Source: Akebia trifoliata (taxonomy: Eukaryota > Streptophyta > Magnoliopsida > Ranunculales > Lardizabalaceae). From it: a stretch of 64,000 nt of DNA. Below the pieces are notes generated by a model, which saw nothing but the letters and a program-made list of their open reading frames with translations, was not told the DNA's origin and searched no databases. The translations under genes were made by a program, and so were the position numbers. The stretch spans positions 27,505,169-27,569,168 of the forward strand of contig CM030715.1 of assembly GCA_017979445.1 (NCBI GenBank), in the 5' to 3' direction. Below are positions 54,515 through 64,000 of the stretch, in pieces; within the stretch, counting starts at the first letter, position 1; every line of letters starts with the position of its first letter.

Positions 54515-55390
54515 TAATGTTTATTATGATAGAGGGCAAATGAAATATAAGTGGGATAAAAAAGGTATTTGGGAATGTTAGAACAAGATTTGCACGAATA
54601 CCAACGTCTCTTATGATATTAAGATCGACATATTAGATGCAAGTGAGGAGTAGTAAGATGAGTAGTTAAAGGTATATTTTTTGTTAATTTTTCTTTTATT
54701 TATTTAAAAAAAATTATTTTTTATATATAATTTAGGGTTTTTATTTTTTAAATCATCATCCAAAAGATACAATATTTCGAACGAAGCCTCTGAAGTTTGC
54801 GAAGTAATTGGATTTCATCTTTTGAAGCACATATGCTATTGGTAGCTGGATGTGGTTGCTTACATTTGGTACAATACCATATACCTCACAAGCCTAGGAA
54901 GAGAACTTTAATGTTGATGATCTAGATAATGTCATGGAGACCCAACTCCTAGAGTCTCAACGCCTCTAAACCTAACTCTTGATGATACCGACGAGTTTGA
55001 GGATAATGTTATCCTTACTATACCCCTACCCACATATCATATTCAACGTAAATGTGGCAATACTCTACAGTATCAAGGTCGTAGATAGAAGATGACTACT
55101 ACTATGAGAATTGGTTAAACACTGGATAAGCTCGTAGATGTAATTCACAGTCAGACATATGTTTCTAACAACCTCGTTCATATTAAGAAAATCAGTATTC
55201 AAGAGTTCATCGACCTCTTAAACCAACTAACAAATGTAACCCTAAACGGTGATCTTTATCATTTTATGTTGAAGATGTTTATGAAGAGCAAACAATTCAT
55301 ATAAAATTTTTGTGGGTTACGATTATCAGCTATTTATCTTGGGTGGTCAGAGGACGAGATGACTAATTTTCTTATTAGAAGAGATTTTTA
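54515..55390 (+). pseudogene. Myb/SANT-like ORF remnant of the Harbinger element
   Basis: QMKYKWDKKGIWE, then CTNTNVSYDI and DILDASEE match the shape of plant Myb/SANT-like domains (LKNKWdxlkkxWkxW ... TGlGWdxxxxTidAsdeWW). Such domains are encoded beside the transposase in PIF/Harbinger elements. Stops and frame changes follow. There is only weak signal after 54800. Confidence 0.55.
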
Positions 55391-55854
55391 GACATTTTTT
55401 CATGTTATTTTTATATTTATGTTGTTTTTATGATGCACCTATATGGTGCAATATACTTTGATTACTTTATTTACTTTTTGCACTAATATAATGCAATATA
55501 CTCTATTAGATAGATATGTTATTTTCTATTGGATGAATATTTGATTTTCTGTTAGATGGATACTATAATTAATATTATGGATAATAATTTTTGTTGTATG
55601 TGATGGATATCATTTAATTGTGTCTTTCTATATTGTGTATTGTAAGTTGGATGTATATACCACTAATATGGAATTATAAACAAGTCATATAGATTTAGAT
55701 GTTGATACCACAAATATTATTAATTTAGATGATAATATGATTGATACCATCAATTCAAATGGTGTTACCATTAATACTATTGAGTTAAGTATTTTAAATA
55801 TAATTACGACAATAGTCGTTCTAGGTTCATTATTTTATTGCAAGAATTTCTTAG

Positions 55855-57010
55855 GTAGGGAGCCACATAGTAATAGTCAGTACGGGGAGATTGACTTTGC
55901 GTGAAAAATACTAAATGATAATTATACGACATGTCATACACTATTTAGAATGGAACAACACGTATTTCTGAATCTGTGTATCATTTTGGAAGAACGATGT
56001 CTATTAAAGATGGAACGATATATTATTATTAAAAAATAAATATCGATGTTCTTATTGATAATAAGACATAAGTAAGGATAAAGAATAATAGTAAATCGTT
56101 TCGATCACTCACTTCAAAAGGTTAGCAAATATTTCAACATAGTTCTTTTGACTATTATGAACTTGTTAATGTCTTTAATTGTATCTCCCAACTTCAATGA
56201 AGTTTCTTTGCATATCCATAACAATCTTCATTTTTTACCTTATTTTAAGGTAATTTTTTATGTATATATATATTTTAAAAATATTTGTTTAATTAATGTT
56301 TATAGATTAATATATTTTAAAAATATTTATGGTTGTATTGAAGTGATAGATGGGGCGCATGTCAGTGCATTTGTATCAATCTAAGAACAAGTGCGATGTC
56401 GAGGACATAAGGGACTCACAAAATATAATGGCAACTTGTTCATTTGACATATTGTTTACTCATAATAATTGGTCGGGAAAGATCGGCTAATGATTCACGT
56501 GTCTTCCTTCATACATTAAATACTCATAATTTAAAATTTTCATATTCTCCATTATGTCTGCATGTAAAAGTTTGTCAATTATATATGTTTATATTCAATC
56601 CTAGAAATTTATTTTTTTAGATAATAGGTAAATATTATCTGATAGATGTTGGGTACCCATTCATGATGGTTGTCTTACACCTTATCGAGGTATTCGATAC
56701 CATCTACAAAACTATAAGAGACCATAAGCAAATGATTGAAAAGAACTATTCAATCATTCATATTCTTCACTTCGAAATGTAAGCAAACGAATATTTGAGG
56801 TTTTAAAGGCAAAATGACAAATAGTGAAGTTGATGCATTTATATAATTTGAACAAATAACGAAATATTATTATTGCTTGCGTAACATTGTACAATTTTAT
56901 CAGAAAATATGTCATTGTCGATGAAAATTTTACTCGATTAATAAAATAATAATCAATGAAAGAAAAAGAAGATGACATCATTGATTAAGAGTATTTAGTT
57001 CCCCCTTCAG
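55855..57010 (+). pseudogene. PIF/Harbinger DDE transposase remnant
   Basis: In order on the plus strand: FRMEQHVFLNLCIILEERCL (about 55945), IIVNRFDHSLQKVSKYFN (about 56085-56140), and LHFLPYFK, then after a probable short intron GCIEVIDGAHVSAFV (about 56327). That is the first catalytic Asp of the superfamily (cIGaiDGTHv). Next come NDSRVF, GKYYLIDVGYP (about 56630-56660), PYRGIRYHLQNY (about 56690) and SLRNVSKRIFEVLKAK (about 56770), followed by VTLYNFIRKYVIV (about 56885). Every block typical of the family is present but broken by stops and shifts, so it is inactive. Confidence 0.88.
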
Positions 57011-57692
57011 TAGATCGTCAAAGTCAACAAACAATGAAAATACATAATGATTAAATAGTCGATGTCATTTTTACTGGTAATTATTGATACATTTTTATAT
57101 TATATTTTTTACTTTGTATTATAAGTGTAAATACTATTATTCGATGTTGAGACATAGATTATATTATTTTTAAGTATATTTTCAAAATTCTATACATATT
57201 TATTTATATTTTTATGTATGATGAATAGCATTGATGGTAAATTATATGTATTTACCATTTTGTTCGAGAGATAACATTAGTTACAACTAAATCAAAAGAA
57301 AATAATGTGAGGATGTTTTATAGATGTTCATTTTCATAGGTAATATATCATTGATATTAATGTTGGATGTCTAATTATATAATTAAATTGATATTAATTA
57401 ATGTGTTATTTTACTTTATAGAAACATGCATGATCTTTTGTGTGAGTAGATGAAGTTGACATTATCAATGATAATGTTACTCAAGATAAAGTAACGGTAA
57501 CAAATAAGAAGAATGAAAAATATATATTATATGTATTTGTTGGATGTATATTTTTTATATTTGTATTTATTTCAGTTTTACTTATTATATTAGCTATGAT
57601 TATTATGTTTAAATAATGGGAGAATATAAATAAGATGTTATGTGGATGTGTTATGTATATATATGATGTAATGTGGATGTTAGATTGTGTAT

Positions 57693-58165
57693 TATGCAGG
57701 TATTTTCTTTATTAGAAAAATTTTATATGTTCAGTTTTAGGAAGAGATGCTGTCGAAATTTTTATAGAATTATAAATTTTTTATAATTTTGTATAAAATT
57801 TAAAAAAATTTAAATTTAAATAATTATTTTTATAATTTTATAATATAATTTATTATATTTATATATTTAATGTAATTATATATTTATAAAGGTATTTTGG
57901 TCATTTTTTGTTCATGTTGATTTGCATTATCAACATTAATTATGCAAGTATTTTCTTTATCAGGAAAATTTTGTATGTCCATTTTTAAAGGAGATGTTAC
58001 GGAAATTTCTATAGAATTATACATTTTTTATAATTTTTTAAATAATTTTTTAATATAAATTTATTATATTTTATATATTTAATGTAATTATATATTTATA
58101 AGGGTATTCTGATAATTTTTTGTGAATTATGGGTACATTATCAACATTAAAGGTATTTTGGCCAT
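57693..58165. repeat. Tandem direct duplication of about 245 bp
   Basis: TTATGCAGGTATTTTCTTTA...TTATCAACATTAA (57693-57941) is followed at once by TTATGCAAGTATTTTCTTTA...TTATCAACATTAA (57942-58165), with the same internal words (AATGTAATTATATATTTATA) and small deletions. It sits in the 3' part of the Harbinger-like element. Confidence 0.8.
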
Positions 58166-58981
58166 TTTACCCTAATATAGTAGAATCCAACAGTTGTATC
58201 AAATAATAATTACCAGATTCTGGTAAACATCACAACACTTTTACAAGACTCTATCAAACAAGTTTTTTGAGTTCCAATTTTTTACAGTTGTTTTTGACAG
58301 CAGAATTTGACAATAAATTTTGACAATTATATCAAACGAGGCCTTGATGTTCAGCAAGATATTGAAAACTTGATGTCGTCTCTTTCAAAAGAAAATTTTA
58401 TTTAATTGATTAAAATTAATTATGAAAAATGATCAAATCCAATTAATAGAAATCACTCATCTAATTATTTGTTTGAGTACTTTTTCACATGAGAAACATC
58501 GCAATTTATGTGCAAATCCCAATTTCTATTCATTGTATTGCTATCAAACACATTATTTGTCATCTTAAAGCATTCATTAATCATCTCTCCTTGTTAATTG
58601 TGATAGGATTTGTAATGTAGATATGAGGCAATTTCTTGTTCTTTTTCTCTTTGACAGCTTGTTTGTCTTTTGTTAGGTTTGTTTATTTCTTTTGATTGGT
58701 CTGCTAGACCTCAATTTCTTTAAATGAATTTATTTTTACTTATCAAAGAAAAAATCATCTCACAGAGTGTCAAGCAGCATACAACCATGGCATACTGTAG
58801 CAGCAACCAACCGTGGCTTGGGGTGCACTTATATAAGATATTTTCATGCTATATTAGTGGAAGGATATTTCGTTATCTTTTTAGGTATTTTTATATCAAG
58901 GGCCCGCTCAAATTTGGGTGTCTACAATATTCATACCCCTTCAATTATGACTAAGGATTCAATATGGTGTCTCGCTCCTAC

Positions 58982-59181
58982 TATGATTTTAAATTTATTT
59001 GATATTGTGATGACTAATTCGGATGAGACAAATGGACAAGTCAAACGTATCGGATGAGATTTAAAATCATGGTTCATTTGTCTCATTGTTGAATGAGACG
59101 ACTCAAAAATATTGAAAAACTTGTCTGAAATGACTCGATCTCATTCATGAATGAGTCGTCAAAACAAGTTTGAAAATCATA
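58982..59181. mobile_element. hAT-like MITE (CATGGTTT family), third copy
   Basis: Ends TATGATTTTAAATTT and TTTGAAAATCATA are inverse. Flanks GCTCCTAC and GTTCCTAG agree at six of eight bases. The interior GATGAGACAAATGGACAAG and CATTTGTCTCATTG form a second inverted pair. Confidence 0.7.
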
Positions 59182-59189
59182 GTTCCTAG

Positions 59190-59490
59190 GAACGATGTTC
59201 AATTGGAGTTTAAATCACCTTGGGCTCCTAACCAAGCCATGCGTGCAACCCAATGCATATGTTATCCAATTCAAACGGGACATCGTACTGGATCGTGACT
59301 CATTATGACTCAAGAACCAATGTGATGTCCCGTTCTTATTTTATAGGAACAATGTCTATGTGGCACAATTTAGTTAGAATTTAAATCACCTTGGGCTTAT
59401 AATCAAGTCATGCACATAATCTAATGTGTATATTTTCTGATCCAAATAGGACATACCATACAGGATCTCGACTCTTTAATTATATGGTAT
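59190..59490. repeat. Two-copy direct repeat of about 150 bp
   Basis: GGAACGATGTTCAATTGGAG ... TAAATCACCTTGGGCT ... GGACATCGTACTGGATC is followed by a diverged second copy at about 59345 (TAAATCACCTTGGGCT, GGACATACCATACAGGATC). Confidence 0.65.
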
Positions 59491-59529
59491 GACAACATCA
59501 ACTTTATGGGTTTCAGTACTAATCATATA

Positions 59530-59680
59530 TGTACCATACATGCATTAAAGACGTGAAGAAATCAATGTTTATTATATTCCCTTTCATGATCAAGTCGAGG
59601 ATGTGTTCACTAAAGGCCTAATGGCTCAAAGGTTTCAAAGTTGACACCAGCTAACAGTCATTGAGGTCACGTCCCCGTCT
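59530..59680 (+). pseudogene. Copia-type RNase H C-terminal remnant
   Basis: INVYYIPFHDQVEDVFTKGL followed by MAQRFQS, a stop, and HQLTVIE matches the last residues of Ty1/Copia polyproteins (V.yIPs.dQvADilTKgL...rF..lr.kL.v). It starts and ends abruptly. No integrase or LTR was recognised nearby. Confidence 0.8.
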
Positions 59681-60139
59681 AGCTTATAGGCCAATAATGG
59701 TGCAACTAAGGTTGTCAATAGAAGGGTTGGGGATAGACTCAGTTGAGTCCTAATGTGACCTTAAAAAGACGGGTTGCCACTAATCAAATTCTAAAAATTA
59801 TTATCTAGCTTAATTTGGCCAATCCATATAGGCTTGAGTCATAGAATCACTGATTTCTTTTCCTAAATTTGTTTATCTTAAAAGTAGGTTATTGTTGTTC
59901 AAGTAAGTTCCCTAAAGTTTTTGCTTACTAGAAACTACTTTCGAAGAATTTACTATGAGACATAATTTTTCACGACTCTACATTAAGGTAATGTTATATT
60001 TCTTTACCAGAGCATTATGTTCACAATAAGATTTTTTTCTCACTTTTGTGAAAAATAAATAATAGAAAGCAATTTCACATTTATTTAAATATAATTTAAT
60101 AATCCTTTGTGGATCGGGTTTAAGAGCTAATAATACAGC

Positions 60140-60440
60140 AAACATGTTTTATCCTATATGGGCCAGAAGTTTCAGAATGGACTAATATTTGGGATGATTT
60201 CTACGGTGAGTAAATCGTCCTCACAAAAAAATCAGCCCCCGTCTAAAACTTCTAGCCCTAGTTTACAAGTTGAAGAATCATGGATCATCAATTTTTACTG
60301 TTAATTTGTAAAGCTTTTTTGACGAGGTTAGAAGTTTTTGAATGGACTGATTTTTTGTAAGGATGAGGTTGGGATATCATCCTCATAAAAAACTAGTCCA
60401 TTCCAAAAGTTCTACATTAATGGCTCTTGAACTTGACCCA
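60140..60440. mobile_element. Foldback MITE family F, copy 6
   Basis: Shares TATATGGGCCAGAAGTTTCA, the GATGATTTCTAC / GTCCTCACAAAAAAATCAG hairpin, GTTTACAAGTTGAAGAATC and GGCTCTTGAACTTGACCC with copies 1 and 2. The outer ends are lost or unclear. Confidence 0.6.
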
Positions 60441-61554
60441 TCTTCTATTTAATATATTATTGCAAACTGGGTTGGGTTGGGTCAAGTTCTATTAAGCATT
60501 AGTCTGACCTGAAGTTTATCGACTTGTTAATTATGAATTCATCTATAATTGATAGACTCAAAATCAAGGCCTTAGCTCTTATTATTTCTGGGGGCTAAGC
60601 TATGCTTGGTTAGTGGGTTTTCGGACCTCTCAAAAGTCTAGTTAGCTTGCACAATAGTCCAATCAACACTCACATAAGATTCCCTTAAATGTTGCAAAAG
60701 TAGAAGGACCATGCAAGACGCAGGTCCTAATTTGGGCAACGTTTGTCCACATAACACTTCAAACCCCTAGATTTGATGGTCTAGATTATGTTTATAATAA
60801 ATTTTTTTTTTAAATCAGATTTTTTTTCTTTATTTTTGACTTCATATAAGACTTTGAAAATGGGCAACCACTCGGTTTTCTTATTGAAGACCGTATTGGT
60901 TCTGACACAATACGTCATAATTTTTCTATCTTAATGTAACACTAATAAGGAGAAATTTGTCGATTAACTTTAAAAGTCAAATAATTTCTTGAATTGGTAT
61001 CAAAACCTTAATCAGTTCCGATTTGTATTCAGATTCATGACTCAATACTCTAGAATAAGCCTAACTTGTAGGGACATGCAGAGTAGTTAATTTATTAGTT
61101 TGGTTTACTTTGACATCTATACAATTTAAGTATGCAAGTTATTGAATTATATGAAAGCTAAGTTAATGACTCACCACCTTCAAACAACAAACCAAGACCT
61201 TTTGGAAAAAAAATGAGTCTAATCATGAATAGCGTCATCAGAAAAGACAACATACATACTACTATAATATTATATATTTATAATAATTATATAGATAGAA
61301 GGAAATCTAGATTTCTCAAAATAATATATTATATCTTAGTTATTTGAATCACTTAACCCAATGATAAAATTCGACAAACTCAAATGTTTTTTATTTTTTT
61401 ATTTTTTTATGACAGGATTTTTAGACCCATAGGCCCGACTAGTAGGAGGTAAGGCAACTGGTCTCTTAGAGCACCGTATCTCGTCCAAATCCCCCTGGTA
61501 CACCACGTACATGCAATACCCCATAAATCATATACACCAGGAAAATAAGGAAAA

Positions 61555-61665
61555 ATTCATATGGGTGATCAACGAGGGGGCTTGAACTCAAAAGCTCTTC
61601 CTTTTTAAAATGGTGCTTTGACCACTACGTCCAACACTCGTTGGTTAGCAAATTGAACTGATTAG
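61555..61665 (-). mobile_element. tRNA-derived SINE-like fragment
   Basis: On the minus strand ACGTAGTGGTCAAAGCACC (A-box-like) precedes GCTTTTGAGTTCAAGCCCC (B-box-like), the same plan as 11840-11965 and 15228-15400. No true tRNA fold is apparent. Confidence 0.5.
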
Positions 61666-62278
61666 ATTCATAAATTGATTAATACATGATTTGTTGTAAC
61701 GAATATGTACTACAAAAATTAATTTAAATTTTGTGTAATTATTTTAAAATTTTAATATAATTTATATCATATTTTATAATTTTATATATCATATGGATTT
61801 ATTTGTAATTTAAAATACTAAGGTGATTTTGTAAATAACATGATAAAAATGATATTTATATAATTTAGAAAGTTAAAACTAACTAATGTAATTCTAAAAA
61901 TCGTGAGATTGTGGATTTTTTAAACTTTGATAGAAATTTCCTTTATAATAATAAAGTCAAAAGCACATATGGGGTATTTGGAGTATAAATGCACTTGTAC
62001 AAATACGCATATATTACAAAAATAAGGATTTACGTATGATTTACATTTTATGTAATTATTTAAAAAAATTAAATAGAGAATCTAATTTATACCCTATTTT
62101 ATCATTCAATACATTCTTAGAGTCTTGTTGTAATTAAAATATTAACTAATATAGTGTTGTACGTAATATAAAATAAGTTGTTAAATTTTTAAAAACTTTA
62201 AAATTTTAAATAGATAATCTAATTTATATCTGGGATTGTGGATTTTTTAGCTTTGATAGAAATTTCCTTCATAATAAT

Positions 62279-64000
62279 CTATTACTAATATTAAAAAAAA
62301 AGGATTGTTTGGTAAGACTTTTTCATTGGACTAAAATATCATTTTATTTAATAAAATTCTATTTACATCAAAATATCCATAATACATTTTTCTTACGACT
62401 CTTGAACTTGATATAATTTCACAAATTGCTGAAGTGGATGTGTAGAGAACCATATCAGCATGACTCTTGGTTCACGCACGAAGAAAAACTTATCTCCTTC
62501 AACTTCTTCACTTTCTCTCAAGTTTCGAGAGCCTAATCAACAACATTTCCTTACGATTATGCTTCGTCTTTGTAACTCTTACAAACAAAAGAGAGACTCA
62601 TTTCCTTCAACCTACCCTTCGAAAATATAGAATGAGAAAACTATTCAAAAAAGAAATGGGTTGACATCTGAATTTTCAATTTCCTCTCTCTCTCTCTCTT
62701 TGAGTCAGTTCAGAAGATAGAAGAATTTCTTGTAACCTATTGTTATTGTCTTTTAGTTCTATGAGATTATTGGTTTGAATACTTTGTTGGGTGATTTTTT
62801 TTTCTTTTCTTTTTTATAGATTTTGTGTTTACGACGAGTAGAAGAGTCGATATAAGTTTGTTTGTTTGTTTGTTTTTTTTTTTAATTTTAAATTTTTGTC
62901 TGTTTGGGTTTCTTGGAATGATTCATGGGTATATGTATTTTTTTTTTATGATGGGCTTTTTTACCGAGTTTTAAGCTTTACTATTAGAGTTTTTGTGATT
63001 TTCGAACATGGGGTTCTTCTTATCACTATTTTAGTTGGTTCACGGAGTTTTGGATTACCAAGTTGTCACTGTTTGATTTAAGATTTGGGTTTGCGTTATG
63101 TTTACTTTTTATTATTATTTTTAAATGATTGTGGGGTTATGTGATTTCAATTGCCTTATGATTTCTTGTTTATACATAGACGAAAGAATAATAATTGATC
63201 GTCAAAACAGGTTTTTTAAAGACGTGTTATAATACAGTTGGTTATGATATAATATTGACTATTATATCAATGGATACAATTTTTTTTTTTTTTTTTTTTT
63301 CATTTAAAAAATATTGGATGATATGCGAATATATGTTATTGTGAAATTGTATATCATTGTATATGCTATTTAAAAACTACAATAAAGATCACTAAAGATA
63401 CTTTGACCTACAGGATATCAAAAACAACTCTAACTTATCCAGATGTTGATATTTCTTAATCTAAAGGATATGGTTGTTGTAAGTAGACACACTACAATAA
63501 TTTTAACGAGAGTTCACATCCCTTGTTTGTTTGTTCTCTTAATCTTTTCTTAAGAAAATTATTATATTTTATCTTTTTTTCCCATTGTTCGAATATTTCT
63601 CTTCTAAATAAAAACTGCATTTGATCTTGTTAATTTTAAATTGATATGGGTGTGGATGGATGATTTATTTTTATCTTGTTATTGATCAACTAAGTCATTA
63701 TTCTTTCATGATTTGTGTCATTTACAGTGTTATCATGAAGGATGTTCAAACGCATGGAAGCTTTAATGTGTTTATGCAGGAATATCAAAATCAGGAGTCA
63801 AAACTTAATAGATAGGTTATGTAGCAGAAAAATGCACTAATCTACAAGTGCTATGGTTGCACAAATCATGTTTCGTTTTCATTCTATGTTGGGTAGCTGC
63901 ATGTTGGCTCGTGTTTTATTTTAAGAACATGTGAATATATAAAAGGGCTTCAGTATATTAGCAAATTTAATTTTTTGGAGAAATGTGAGAGAGGAACCGT
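62279..64000 (+). other. Unresolved region at the right edge
   Basis: TCTATTACTAATATTAAAAA after an A at 62279 could be a Helitron 5' end. The CT-rich leader at 62683-62700 and an AG-bounded segment near 63730-63780 could instead be the 5' part of a plus-strand gene running off the window. No recognisable protein is encoded, so neither is claimed. A poly-T run lies at about 63281-63300. Confidence 0.3.

Larger units (their letters stand above)
52925..58345 (+). mobile_element. Decayed PIF/Harbinger-type DNA transposon
   Basis: Left end GGGTGTTTGATAACGC and right end ATATCAAACGAGGCC are loosely inverse. TTG lies on both sides, a doubtful 3-bp duplication since this superfamily favours TTA/TAA. 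Inside on the plus strand are a CT-rich leader with a possible donor at about 53507, a Myb/SANT-like remnant and a DDE transposase remnant. Boundaries are tentative; the transposase content is firm. Confidence 0.6.

Noticed and set aside
53640..58165. CRISPR-like spaced repeats
   Set aside because: Repeats are AT-rich, degenerate and contiguous, in a plant nuclear context; no regular spacers.

Overview
This window is nuclear DNA of a flowering plant. It holds three intron-rich genes with typical plant GT-AG introns and plant-specific protein families, set in AT-rich DNA crowded with MITEs, SINEs, LINE, LTR, Helitron-like and PIF/Harbinger debris. Nothing visible fixes the species. All three genes lie on the minus strand, and each exon chain was rebuilt by hand with every reading phase closing.

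Layout: (1) 59-8958, the 5' two-thirds or more of a CBP/p300-type histone acetyltransferase (HAC1-like). It runs off the left edge, and a non-coding first exon lies near 10449. (2) 10.5-17.4 kb, intergenic: a diverged duplicate of the HAC1 upstream segment, two arrays of AT-rich degenerate tandem repeats, nested 8-bp-TSD elements, SINEs and MITEs. (3) 17.4-21.9 kb, a non-autonomous LTR retrotransposon (18028-21885) inside an older MITE-like element. (4) 22428-28238, a complete plastid stromal Hsp70 with eight exons and two hAT-like MITEs in its introns. (5) 28.6-41.6 kb, gene-free: Helitron-like modules, a hAT-like MITE split by about 4.4 kb of later insertions, a strikingly G-poor LTR-like block, and foldback MITEs. 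(6) 41783-52751, a complete CSN5 (COP9 signalosome JAMM deneddylase subunit). Its fourth intron is 8.68 kb and holds a decayed L1-type LINE in the same orientation, itself broken by a SINE at the codons of the reverse-transcriptase active site. (7) 52.9-58.3 kb, a decayed PIF/Harbinger element with Myb/SANT-like and DDE transposase remnants, ending about 175 bp from the CSN5 start. (8) 58.9-64 kb, more MITEs, a Copia RNase H tail remnant and unresolved AT-rich sequence.

The three genes do not form a pathway. They are housekeeping genes: chromatin acetylation, plastid protein folding, and cullin deneddylation. The best material for a second look is the transposon archaeology. At least ten non-autonomous elements have hAT-like termini and full or partial 8-bp target duplications. 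Several nestings can be dated relative to each other, and TE load inside introns is heavy while the coding exons remain intact. I found no undescribed gene system that I could support.
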